Below are positions 19,100 to 26,428 of a stretch of 39,585 bases of DNA, one piece after another. Source of the DNA: Achromobacter pulmonis (lineage in GTDB: Bacteria; Pseudomonadota; Gammaproteobacteria; Burkholderiales; Burkholderiaceae_B); NCBI RefSeq assembly GCF_002885955.2, contig NZ_POQS01000001.1, forward strand, positions 360,757 to 400,341, read 5' to 3'. A program made the translations under genes and the position numbers. Positions within the stretch are counted from its first letter, which is position 1. Each line of letters begins with the position of its first letter. The notes beneath the pieces are model-generated. The model made no database searches and was not told where the DNA came from. It saw only the letters and a list, made by a program, of their open reading frames with translations.

Positions 19100-19148
19100 C
19101 GCGCGACCGCAACAGTCACAGCCACCCGCCCCACGAGGCGGGTTTTTT
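19090..19148 (+). promoter_or_regulatory. Transcription attenuator of ilvA: antiterminator and terminator
   Basis: Terminator: CCCGCC (19125-19130), loop CCACGA, GGCGGG (19137-19142), then six T residues (19143-19148). Competing antiterminator: GGTGGGT (19090-19096) can pair with ACCCGCC (19124-19130), with one G-U wobble. That sequesters the left arm of the terminator. The left antiterminator arm overlaps the last leader codons. A ribosome finishing at the stop codon would cover it and allow termination. A ribosome stalled on the upstream Ile codons would leave it free. Confidence 0.82.
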
Positions 19149-19195
19149 GTGGCCGCCTCTGCCGGGCAAAGCCAACCCCCAAAGCAGAGAACCGC

Positions 19196-20782
19196 ATGTC
19201 CGCAACTCCTTCCGCCAGTTCAGAAGCCGCTAACCCCGCCGCATTCCAGCACGGCAACGCCTCGCCGATGGAATACCTGAGGCAGATCCTCACGGCCCGC
19301 GTCTACGACATCGCCCGCGAGACCGAACTGGACCCCGCCCGCGGCCTGTCCGCGCGCCTGGGCAACACCGTGCTGCTCAAGCGCGAGGACAACCAGCCGG
19401 TGTTTTCCTTCAAGGTGCGCGGCGCCTACAACAAGATGCGCAACACCCCGCAGGCCGCGCTGGACCGCGGCGTGATCACGGCCTCGGCCGGCAATCATGC
19501 GCAAGGCGTGGCGATCTCGGCCGCCAAGCTCGGCGTGCGCGCCACCATCGTGGTGCCGCAGACCGCGCCGCAGGTAAAGGTGGACGCGGTCCGCGCCCAC
19601 GGCGGGCCGACGGTGACGGTGGTGCAGGCGGGCGATTCGTACAGCGACGCCTATGCCCACGCCCAGACGCTGGCCGCGCAGCATGCGCTGACTTTCATCC
19701 CGGCGTTCGACGATCCGTACGTGATCGCCGGCCAGGGCACGGTGGGCATGGAGATCCTGCGCCAGCATGCGGGCGCGCCGCACGCGATCTTCGTGCCGAT
19801 CGGCGGCGGCAGCCTGGCGGCCGGCGTGTCGGCCTACGTCAAGGCGGTGGCGCCCGAGGTCAAGGTGATCGGCGTGCAGACCCAGGATTCCTGCGCCATG
19901 GCGCAGTCGTTGCGCGCCGGCGAACGGGTCAGCCTGGCCGAAGTGGGGCTGTTCTCGGACGGCACGGCGGTCAAGCTGGTGGGCGAGGAAACCTTCCGCC
20001 TGTGCCGCGCGCACCTGGACGAGGTGCTCCTGGTGGACACGGACGCGGTCTGCGCGGCGATCAAGGACGTATTCCTGGACACGCGCAGCGTGCTGGAGCC
20101 GGCCGGCGCGCTGGCGGTGGCGGGCCTGAAGCAGTATGTGGAACGCGAAGGCGTGCAGGGCTGTTCGCTGATCGCCATCACGTCGGGCGCCAACATGAAC
20201 TTCGACCGCATGCGTTTCGTGGCCGACCGCGCCGAGGTGGGCGAGGCGCGCGAAGCGGTGTTCGCCGTGACCGTGCCCGAGGAGCGCGGCAGTTTCCGGC
20301 GCTTTTGCCGCGTGATCGGCCAGCGCAGCGTGACGGAGTTCAACTACCGCATCGCCGATGCCCATACCGCGCACATTTTCGTCGGCGTGCAGATCGCGCG
20401 GCGCGGCGACGCCGCCGAGATCATGGCGGCGCTGCAGGAACAGGGTTTTTCCGTGGGAGACCTGACCAATAACGAGCTGTCGCGCCAGCACATCCGCTAC
20501 ATGGTGGGCGGGCGCTCGCCGCTGGCGGGCGGTGAACTCCTGTTCCGTTTTGAGTTCCCGGAGCGCCCGGGCGCGCTGATGAAGTTCCTGTCGGAGATGG
20601 CGCCCAACTGGAACATCAGCCTGTTCCATTACCGCAACCAGGGCGCGGACTTCAGTTCGGCGCTGGTCGGCATCCAGGCGCCGCTGGCCGACAGCGGCGC
20701 GCTCGACGCCTTTCTGCGCGAGCTGGGCTATGCCCATTTCGAGGAAACCGACAACGAGGCGTATCGCCAGTTCCTGGTTTGA
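19196..20782 (+). CDS. ilvA: IlvA, biosynthetic threonine deaminase
   Basis: A 528-residue PLP enzyme that converts threonine to 2-oxobutanoate, the committed step to isoleucine. The PLP lysine is K73 in VFSFKVRGAYNK, and the phosphate-binding glycine loop is GGGS (203-206) in IFVPIGGGSLAAGV. The asparagine-containing TASAGNHAQGVA loop is at the expected place. The last ~200 residues carry two ACT-like regulatory domains (first around FAVTVPEERGSFRRFC, second around FRFEFPERPGALMKFL), so isoleucine feedback control is expected. The ATG at 19196 follows a purine-rich AAAGCAGAGA. Expression is predicted to be controlled by the upstream attenuator. A hairpin terminator follows the stop. Confidence 0.97.
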   Translation: MSATPSASSEAANPAAFQHGNASPMEYLRQILTARVYDIARETELDPARGLSARLGNTVLLKREDNQPVFSFKVRGAYNKMRNTPQAALDRGVITASAGNHAQGVAISAAKLGVRATIVVPQTAPQVKVDAVRAHGGPTVTVVQAGDSYSDAYAHAQTLAAQHALTFIPAFDDPYVIAGQGTVGMEILRQHAGAPHAIFVPIGGGSLAAGVSAYVKAVAPEVKVIGVQTQDSCAMAQSLRAGERVSLAEVGLFSDGTAVKLVGEETFRLCRAHLDEVLLVDTDAVCAAIKDVFLDTRSVLEPAGALAVAGLKQYVEREGVQGCSLIAITSGANMNFDRMRFVADRAEVGEAREAVFAVTVPEERGSFRRFCRVIGQRSVTEFNYRIADAHTAHIFVGVQIARRGDAAEIMAALQEQGFSVGDLTNNELSRQHIRYMVGGRSPLAGGELLFRFEFPERPGALMKFLSEMAPNWNISLFHYRNQGADFSSALVGIQAPLADSGALDAFLRELGYAHFEETDNEAYRQFLV

Positions 20783-20793
20783 ACCGGGTTTAT

Positions 20794-20818
20794 CCGGGCT
20801 TGCAGCCCGGCTTGTTAT
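20794..20818. terminator. Hairpin terminator between ilvA and kdgD
   Basis: CCGGGCT (20794-20800), loop TGC, AGCCCGG (20804-20810), followed by CTTGTTATT. This is a perfect 7-bp stem with a moderately T-rich tail for the plus strand. It ends at the stop codon of the convergent kdgD gene. Confidence 0.75.
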
Positions 20819-21729
20819 TGCGGGCCGAGCTTGCGTATCAGCGCGTCCAGCGCCTCCATCTCATCGGGCAGCAGGTCCGTCAGTGGCGCGCGCACCGGGC
20901 CGGCGTCGTGCCCGACCAGCCGGGCGCCGGCCTTGACGATGCTGACCGCATAGCCCGGCACGCGGTTGCGGATGTCCAGGTAGGGCAGGAAGAACGTGTC
21001 CAGCAACTGGTTGGCCGTGTCGTGGTCGCCGGCCGCGATGGCGCGATAGAACGCCATGGCCGTGCGCGGCACGAAGTTGAACACCGCCGAGGAATACACG
21101 GGCACGCCCAGCGCGCGGTAGGCGGCGGCGTAGACCTCGGCCGTGGGCAGCCCGCCCAGATACGAAAAGCGGTCGCCCAGCTTGCGGCGGATGCGCACCA
21201 TGGCCTCGATGTCGCCCACGCCGTCCTTGAAGCCGATCAGGTTGGGGCAGCGTTCGGCCAGCTGGGCCAGGCTGTCGGCCGACAGGCGCGATTGCGCGCG
21301 GTTGTAGACGATGACGCCGATCTTCACCGACTTGCAGACCTGTTCGACGTGGGCCGCGATGCCTTGCTGCGAGGCTTCCGTCAGGTAGTGAGGCAGCAGC
21401 AGGATGCCCTTGGCGCCCAGGCGTTCGGCCTCCTGGGCATAGGCGATGGCGCTGCGCGTAGGCCCGCCCGCGCCGGCCAGGATAGGCACCTTGCCGGCGC
21501 AGGTCTGCACCGCGGTCCGGATGACGTCGGCATATTCCTGCGGCGCCAGCGAGAAGAATTCACCCGTGCCGCCCGCGGCGAACAGCGCGGTGGCGCCGTA
21601 GGGCGCCAGCCATTCCAGGCGCTGCGCATAGCCCCTGGCGTTGAAGTCTCCGTTCTGGTCGAAGTCCGTCACGGGGAAGGACAGCAAGCCGTCCGAAACA
21701 ATGTTCTTGAGTTCCTGCGGAGTCGTCAT
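20815..21729 (-). CDS. kdgD: 5-dehydro-4-deoxyglucarate dehydratase (KdgD-like)
   Basis: A 304-residue class I aldolase-fold enzyme of the DHDPS/NAL family. Landmarks: [12 protein letters not shown] at the N-terminus, the phosphate-loop-like [11 protein letters not shown] (51-61), catalytic tyrosine Y142 in VIVYNRA and Schiff-base lysine K168 in [11 protein letters not shown]. The FPVTDF and GGTGEFFSL variants point to KdgD, which dehydrates and decarboxylates 5-dehydro-4-deoxyglucarate to 2-oxoglutarate semialdehyde in glucarate/galactarate catabolism. Other sugar-acid lyases of the family are possible. It is divergent from a Bug-type binding protein, and the two may share regulation. No glucarate dehydratase or semialdehyde dehydrogenase is in the window. 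Confidence 0.88.
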   Translation of the reverse strand: MTTPQELKNIVSDGLLSFPVTDFDQNGDFNARGYAQRLEWLAPYGATALFAAGGTGEFFSLAPQEYADVIRTAVQTCAGKVPILAGAGGPTRSAIAYAQEAERLGAKGILLLPHYLTEASQQGIAAHVEQVCKSVKIGVIVYNRAQSRLSADSLAQLAERCPNLIGFKDGVGDIEAMVRIRRKLGDRFSYLGGLPTAEVYAAAYRALGVPVYSSAVFNFVPRTAMAFYRAIAAGDHDTANQLLDTFFLPYLDIRNRVPGYAVSIVKAGARLVGHDAGPVRAPLTDLLPDEMEALDALIRKLGPQ

Positions 21730-21771
21730 GGGGGCGCTCGTCCTGGGTGGTTTTTTGATTCAAGAGGTAGG

Positions 21772-21893
21772 TCATCGTACAACATGAAAATCGGGGCTAC
21801 AAGGAAGGGTCTAGCTAAATATGCGGCATTAAAGGGGAAACCCGAAATATATTTTTTATGTCGTTTGGAATTATTCTTGTAGTTGTATGATAA
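21772..21893. promoter_or_regulatory. Matching inverted motifs in the kdgD / Bug divergent promoter region
   Basis: TCATCGTACAAC (21772-21783) and GTTGTATGATAA (21882-21893) are inverted copies differing at 2 of 12 positions. One sits near each gene, and the second lies inside the 15-nt dyad AGTTGTATGATAACT with perfect AGTT/AACT outer arms. The region between is strongly AT-rich (about 21810-21880). The form resembles operators of GntR (FCD) regulators, but no regulator gene is adjacent. The likely effect is coordinated control of both divergent genes. Confidence 0.5.
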
Positions 21894-21939
21894 CTAGCCT
21901 GCCGAGCGGACGCGGCGCATATCCTGGAGAGGAGACAGC

Positions 21940-22917
21940 ATGAACCCGAGCAAGAGACAGTTCCTGGGCGGCGCCGCGGCGCTGTGCCTGGCGCCATGGT
22001 TGCCCGCGGGGGCGCAGCCGTCCGGCTGGCCGACCCGGCCGGTGCGCATCATCGTGCCATATCCGCCGGGCGGATCATCCGACATCATCGCCCGCCTGCT
22101 GGCGCCGCGGCTGAGCGAAGCCTTGTCGCAGACGGTGGTGGTCGAGAACAAGCCCGGGGCCAACGGCAACCTGGGCGCCGGGCTGGTGGTGCAGGCCGCG
22201 GGCGAAGGCCATACCGTGCTGCTGTGCGACGTGGGCGCGCTGGCCATCAGTCCGTCGGTCTATACCAAGCTGTCTTTCGACCCCTCCAAGGACTTGCGCG
22301 CCGTCGGCATGCTGGCCTATTCGCCGCACGTGCTGGCCGTGCATCCGGACGTGCCGGCGCGCACCGTGCCCGAACTGGTCGCGCTGTCCAGGAAGCAGCG
22401 CCTGAATTTCGCCGTGACGGCCATCGGCAGCGCGCCGCACCTGGCCGCAGTGGCGGTGCAGCAGGCCACCGGCGCGCAATGGGAGTACGTGCCGTACAAA
22501 GGCGGCTCGCAGGCGGTGACCGACACCATCGGCGGGCAGACCCAGATCATCATGAACGGCCTGCTGGCCACGCTGCCCCACATCCGCGCCGGCAAGCTGC
22601 GTCCGATCGCGATCTCCAAGCGCGAACGCATGCAGCTGGTGCCCGACCTGCCGACCATTTCCGAGCAGGGCGTGGCCGGCTTCGAATCCGGTACCTGGCA
22701 GGGCGTGATGGCGCCGGCGACCTTCGCCGATCCGGTGGCCGAGCGCCTGTCCACGCTGATGGCGCAGATCGTCAACCAGCCCGAGGTCAAGGCCCAGCTC
22801 AACGAGCAGGGCGCAGAAATCGTCACGCGCAATCCCGCCGAGCTGGCGCAGTTCTTCGCCGGCGAGCGCGCGCGTTGGGCCACGGTGGTCAAGAGCACCG
22901 ACATCCGCCTGGATTGA
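21940..22917 (+). CDS. Bug-family (TctC-like) periplasmic solute-binding protein
   Basis: A 325-residue tripartite-tricarboxylate-type receptor. A twin-positive signal peptide (MNPSKRQFLGGAAALCLAPW) ends near G-A-Q. Bug hallmarks follow: PVRIIVPYPPGGSSDIIARL, VVVENKPGANGNLGA, VPYKGGSQAVTDTIGGQ and the LRPIAISK strand. Family members bind carboxylated ligands such as dicarboxylates, aromatic acids or nicotinate. A GGAGAGGAG ribosome-binding site precedes the ATG. No TctA/TctB membrane genes are nearby, as is usual for the many orphan Bug genes in Bordetella. Its divergence from kdgD suggests a sugar-acid ligand; this is inference. Confidence 0.92.
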   Translation: MNPSKRQFLGGAAALCLAPWLPAGAQPSGWPTRPVRIIVPYPPGGSSDIIARLLAPRLSEALSQTVVVENKPGANGNLGAGLVVQAAGEGHTVLLCDVGALAISPSVYTKLSFDPSKDLRAVGMLAYSPHVLAVHPDVPARTVPELVALSRKQRLNFAVTAIGSAPHLAAVAVQQATGAQWEYVPYKGGSQAVTDTIGGQTQIIMNGLLATLPHIRAGKLRPIAISKRERMQLVPDLPTISEQGVAGFESGTWQGVMAPATFADPVAERLSTLMAQIVNQPEVKAQLNEQGAEIVTRNPAELAQFFAGERARWATVVKSTDIRLD

Positions 22918-22981
22918 CGCCGGGCGCGCCGGCATGGAATCCTGGCGGCAGGCCCCGGCGCGCGGGGCGGAGCATGCAGCC

Positions 22982-23347
22982 ATGAAAATGCGTGAAACAG
23001 CGGTGTTGGCGGCCGGGCTGGCGGCGCTGTCCGCCGTTGCCGGCGCCCAGGGCGCGACGCCCGCCGTGCCACAGCCGCCGCCTTCGGCCCGAGTCATTCC
23101 CGACACTTGCGTGGGCTCCGCCTGCCCACGGCTCTTCAATCCCGAGCCGGCGCCCGAGCCGTGCCTGGGCACGGGCTGCGCCAATGCCGGCAGGCCGCCG
23201 GGTCCGCCTCCGGCGCCCGGCAGCAGCCCGGGCCGCCAGCCGGGATGGGTCAGCCCGGCGCCGTCGCGCCTGCCGCCCATGCCTGCGCCGCGGGGCCAGC
23301 CCAGCGGGCCGCTGACGCCCGCGCCGCCGTTGCCGGTGCCGCGTTGA
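22982..23347 (+). CDS. Proline-rich secreted protein with duplicated CxGxxC motif, function unknown
   Basis: A 121-residue predicted exported protein that I do not recognise. The first ~20 residues are a signal peptide (MKMRETAVLAAGLAALSAVA), with cleavage likely after A-G-A. The mature part is dominated by Pro, Gly, Ser and Ala and holds two related cysteine motifs, C-V-G-S-A-C and C-L-G-T-G-C, about 22 residues apart. The rest looks disordered. The ATG at 22982 is preferred over 22934 because it begins the signal peptide and has GGAG upstream. It follows the Bug gene by 64 nt and could share its transcript. An envelope or surface role is a guess. Confidence 0.6.
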   Translation: MKMRETAVLAAGLAALSAVAGAQGATPAVPQPPPSARVIPDTCVGSACPRLFNPEPAPEPCLGTGCANAGRPPGPPPAPGSSPGRQPGWVSPAPSRLPPMPAPRGQPSGPLTPAPPLPVPR

Positions 23348-23434
23348 TCCGGCTGGATAGGTCGGTACTGCGAGCAAGGCAAAAAAACCGGAAAAAAAAG
23401 CGGCAAAAATAACTTGGTGTCTAGAAATTTGCAC

Positions 23435-23463
23435 TTGATATGTGCCGTAATATCAATTACATA
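23435..23463 (+). promoter_or_regulatory. Inverted-repeat operator and possible promoter of the fic gene
   Basis: TTGATAT (23435-23441) and ATATCAA (23450-23456) form a perfect 7-bp inverted repeat with an 8-nt spacer. TTGATA also serves as a plausible -35 box, with TACATA 17 nt later (23458-23463) as a weak -10. The stretch from 23380 to 23500 is AT-rich against its neighbours. A repressor bound here would block the -35 region. The fic start codon is at 23497. Confidence 0.5.
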
Positions 23464-23496
23464 GATGATTTAAAGATCGGAATTTAAACCGGAAAA

Positions 23497-24654
23497 ATGT
23501 ACGATTCTCCGCAGCAGTTCATGCCTTTATCTCCGGGCGAGCATGTGCTCGCTCCCCTGATTGAACGGTCGGCGACCGTGGTCAACCAAGCGGCCGAACT
23601 TGGAGGCATAGCCCACGCAAGCACTCGGGCAGCGTTGCACGAACTGCTGCGCAGCATGAATTCCTATTACAGCAACAGGATCGAGGGCCAAAGCACAACC
23701 CCCAGGAACATCGACGCAGCTTTACATGACAAGTACTCGAACAAGCCCGAAATTGCACAATTGCAGCGTGTTGCCGTGGCTCATATCGAGGCGGAACGGG
23801 AACTGGAAGGTCTGGCCGAGAGCCATTCGCCGCTGAGCGCCGATTTCGCTAGGCTCGCTCATCGAGCCATGTATGGCCGCCTTGCTCCGGCGGACAGAAT
23901 CAGCAAGGACGGCCTATCCGTCGAACCGGGAGAGCTGCGGGAGGTTGATGTCGTCGTCGGTCGCCACCATCCGCCCGTCTGGCGCGCTTTGCCACGGTTC
24001 ATGGAGTCGTTCACCGCGCACTATGACCGGCAACGGGCCGGTGATGCACAGCTTATCGCCATCGCCTGCGCGCATCATCGGATGGCCTGGATGCATCCTT
24101 TCTCCGACGGCAATGGTCGCTCCGCGCGATTGCAGACTCACGCTGCCATGCTGCCAATTACCCGGGGCCTATGGTCGGTCAATCGTGGCCTGGCTCGAAA
24201 TGTCGCGGACTACTACGGCTATCTGGCCGGCGCGGACGCGCCGCGGCAAGGCGATCTGGATGGGCGCGGCAACCTCACTCAAAAGGGCCTGTTGCAATGG
24301 ATCGAATATTTCCTGGGGGTATGTGAAGACCAGGTTTCCTACATGAGGGAAATGTTGGCGCTGGACTCGATGAAAGAAAAAATCAAGGCGTCGGTCCTGG
24401 TGGAAACGGCGAAGGGACGGTTGCGGCCCGAGGCCGCGTTGCCCATTTACCATCTGTTTGCCGCAGGTCCCACCACGCGCGGAGAGTTCATTCAGATGAC
24501 CGGCCTGGGCGAACGCACGGGGCGCGCTCTATTGGCGGCGGCCCTGAAGTCCGGCCTGGTCGCTTCCGATACGTCCCATGCCCCGGTCAGGTTCGCTTTT
24601 CCACTCGAGTCCTTGCCGATTCTGCTTCCTGCCTTGTATGGCGTGGAGCAATAG
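23497..24654 (+). CDS. Fic-domain protein with N-terminal inhibitory motif and C-terminal winged-helix-like domain
   Basis: A 385-residue Fic protein. The active-site loop HPFSDGNGRSAR (H200-R211) contains every residue of HxFx[DE]GNGRxxR, so AMP or another nucleotide moiety could be transferred to a target hydroxyl. The self-inhibition motif [ST]xxxE[GN] is present as S59-N-R-I-E63-G64, making this a class II Fic with cis-inhibition. Residues about 320-385 (LPIYHLFAAGPTTRGEFIQM onward) look like a winged-helix module. There is no separate antitoxin gene. Base composition is lower in GC than its neighbours, especially upstream, which suggests acquisition. Targets are unknown. Confidence 0.9.
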   Translation: MYDSPQQFMPLSPGEHVLAPLIERSATVVNQAAELGGIAHASTRAALHELLRSMNSYYSNRIEGQSTTPRNIDAALHDKYSNKPEIAQLQRVAVAHIEAERELEGLAESHSPLSADFARLAHRAMYGRLAPADRISKDGLSVEPGELREVDVVVGRHHPPVWRALPRFMESFTAHYDRQRAGDAQLIAIACAHHRMAWMHPFSDGNGRSARLQTHAAMLPITRGLWSVNRGLARNVADYYGYLAGADAPRQGDLDGRGNLTQKGLLQWIEYFLGVCEDQVSYMREMLALDSMKEKIKASVLVETAKGRLRPEAALPIYHLFAAGPTTRGEFIQMTGLGERTGRALLAAALKSGLVASDTSHAPVRFAFPLESLPILLPALYGVEQ

Positions 24655-24695
24655 CGCCTGAAGCGCGTGCCGGGAAAGTGGTTAGCGTGGCCCGT

Positions 24696-26165
24696 TCACC
24701 CCGGACTGCCCGACAACGCCAACACCAGCGCCAGGCACAGCAGCACCCCGCAAGCGGCCAGCGCGTAAGGCAGCAGCCCGGCGTAGACGGCGCGTTCCTG
24801 GCCGCGGCCGTGCGCAAGTCCGGCGGCGATGGACATCCGCACCGGCGAAAAAATGCCCAGCGAGGTCCCCGACACGTGCAGCAATGCGGCCGCGGCGGGC
24901 ACGTTCAGGCCGGCTTGCAGCGCCAGTGATAGCTGGGACGGCATGAACAGGCTGTTCGGCGCGTTGCCGCTATTGGCCAGGATGCCGAAGGCGCCGGCCA
25001 GCACGGGCGTGATCAGCACGGTCCAGTCGCGCAGGCTGGAGAAAAGGCCGTCGGCGTAGGCCTGCGAGATGCCGGCGCCGGCCAGCACCTCGGCCATCAT
25101 GGCGAACAGGAACACCGAGTACACGGCGTGGCGGCCGGTGGTCCAGGCGGCGCGCGCCTGCGCGGCCAGGACTTGCGGCTGGCGTCGCAGCGCGGCCAGC
25201 GCCAGCGCGCCGGCGATGAGCCAGCTGCCCGCATGCAGCAAGGGCTGCCAGCCCGGCAGGTCGGCGTACGGGCGGAAGTCGGCCGGCGCCGAGAGCGCAT
25301 GGTTCAGGCCAGGCAGCAGCCGGGTCGCCACCAGCCAGGCGATCATGGCGATGTAGGGCAGGGCGCCGCCGGCCGCGGCCTGCAACTGCGCGCGGCCGGG
25401 GCGGCGGTCGAGCAGGAAGCGCGCGACGATGAGCGGGCCGTAGGCCGCCAGCAGCGCGGTCTCGGGACCGAGCAGCGCGGTGGCCGCGGCCAGCGCCGCC
25501 AGGCTCACGGTCATCCAGCCGGCTTCGCGCCAGTGTTCGGATGCGGCGGCGCGCAGCCCCGCGCGCGCGGCGGTGCGCCAGTACAGCGCCATCCATAGCG
25601 CCGTCAGCAACGCCACGGGCACCAGGCTGTAGAGCGCCAGCTGCGAGGCCGGCACGCGCGCATAGGCCGAGGCCAGCAGCGTGCCGCTGCCCATCGCGCC
25701 CCACGGAATCAGGGTCTGGCTGAGCAGCGCGAACACCATGGTTTCGCGCGGCTGCAGCTTGAGCGGACGGATCAGCAGCACCGTGCCCAGCATGCCCACG
25801 CCGAAGCCGGTGGCCGCTTCGGCGAACGGACCCACCAGGAAGCAGGCGAAGTACAGCCGCCTGCGCCGCGCCAGCGTATCGCCCGGGCCGTCGGCGCCGG
25901 CCGCCTTGCCGGCGGGATGCTGGGCGGCCATGTGCCAGAACAGCAGTCCGCCGAGGATATAGGGCGTGATGATCGCGCCGATCCACAGGCCGCGCGTGAG
26001 CGCCTGCCCCAGTTGCCCGCCATCGAATGGCGCGGGCGCGGCCCCTAGCGCCACGGCCAGCGCGGCCGCCAGCCCCAGGATGGCCGCGACCGTGGTGTTC
26101 ACGCGTCCGCTGGCGATGGCGGCAATGACGATGAGGGCGGGCAGGGACCAGAGCAGATACGTCAT
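24696..26165 (-). CDS. LctP/LldP-family lactate permease-like transporter
   Basis: A 489-residue multi-helix membrane protein resembling the L-lactate/glycolate permease family. Segments typical of LctP are FAEAATGFGVGMLGTVLLIR, ALLSQTLIPWGAMGSGTLLA, ILANSGNAPNSLFMPSQLSL and SGTSLGIFSPVRMSIAAGL. It should import a small 2-hydroxycarboxylate with protons across the inner membrane; lactate itself is not certain. At 489 residues it is somewhat shorter than the ~550 residues of E. coli LldP. The ATG at 26165 has no clear Shine-Dalgarno sequence but starts the first helix. It converges on the fic gene with 41 nt between stops. Confidence 0.8.
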   Translation of the reverse strand: MTYLLWSLPALIVIAAIASGRVNTTVAAILGLAAALAVALGAAPAPFDGGQLGQALTRGLWIGAIITPYILGGLLFWHMAAQHPAGKAAGADGPGDTLARRRRLYFACFLVGPFAEAATGFGVGMLGTVLLIRPLKLQPRETMVFALLSQTLIPWGAMGSGTLLASAYARVPASQLALYSLVPVALLTALWMALYWRTAARAGLRAAASEHWREAGWMTVSLAALAAATALLGPETALLAAYGPLIVARFLLDRRPGRAQLQAAAGGALPYIAMIAWLVATRLLPGLNHALSAPADFRPYADLPGWQPLLHAGSWLIAGALALAALRRQPQVLAAQARAAWTTGRHAVYSVFLFAMMAEVLAGAGISQAYADGLFSSLRDWTVLITPVLAGAFGILANSGNAPNSLFMPSQLSLALQAGLNVPAAAALLHVSGTSLGIFSPVRMSIAAGLAHGRGQERAVYAGLLPYALAACGVLLCLALVLALSGSPG

Positions 26166-26317
26166 GAGGGAGTCGTGCGCAGGCAGAGGCCGGGCGTTGC
26201 AGTGTATGCCGGTTGCGCCGGGCGGGCCGTGGTGGGCCGGTGCGTCATGGGGGATTGCCTGCCGTACGCCAGCCTTGCGGCCCGATGTAAATAATGCAGG
26301 GACGATGATGTGGCTGA

Positions 26318-26389
26318 ATGCTGATCGAAAGCTACGCCAAGGCGCAGGAAGTGGTGAAGAACAACGAAGTGCTGGATTCGCAGCGCTGA
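26318..26389 (+). pseudogene. Possible 3' remnant of a lost gene
   Basis: A 23-codon frame (M-L-I-E-S-Y-A-K-A-Q-E-V-V-K-N-N and so on, ending D-S-Q-R) reads like the amphipathic C-terminal end of a real protein. It stops immediately before a strong hairpin and has an in-frame TGA directly upstream of its ATG, so nothing longer survives. It lies between the LctP permease and the AbiE pair, in a gap without other genes (26166-26427). It may mark where the original chromosome was cut by the arrival of the toxin-antitoxin unit. I cannot name the parent gene. Confidence 0.4.
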
Positions 26390-26397
26390 GCGTTGGG

Positions 26398-26428
26398 GCG
26401 CCGCCCGGATGCGATGTCCGGGCGGCGC
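26398..26428. terminator. Strong 12-bp hairpin after the gene remnant and at the AbiEii stop
   Basis: GCGCCGCCCGGA (26398-26409) pairs perfectly with TCCGGGCGGCGC (26417-26428) around a 7-nt loop. There is no T-run on either side, so termination efficiency is uncertain. It touches the stop codon of the minus-strand toxin gene and follows the plus-strand remnant by 8 nt. Confidence 0.6.
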
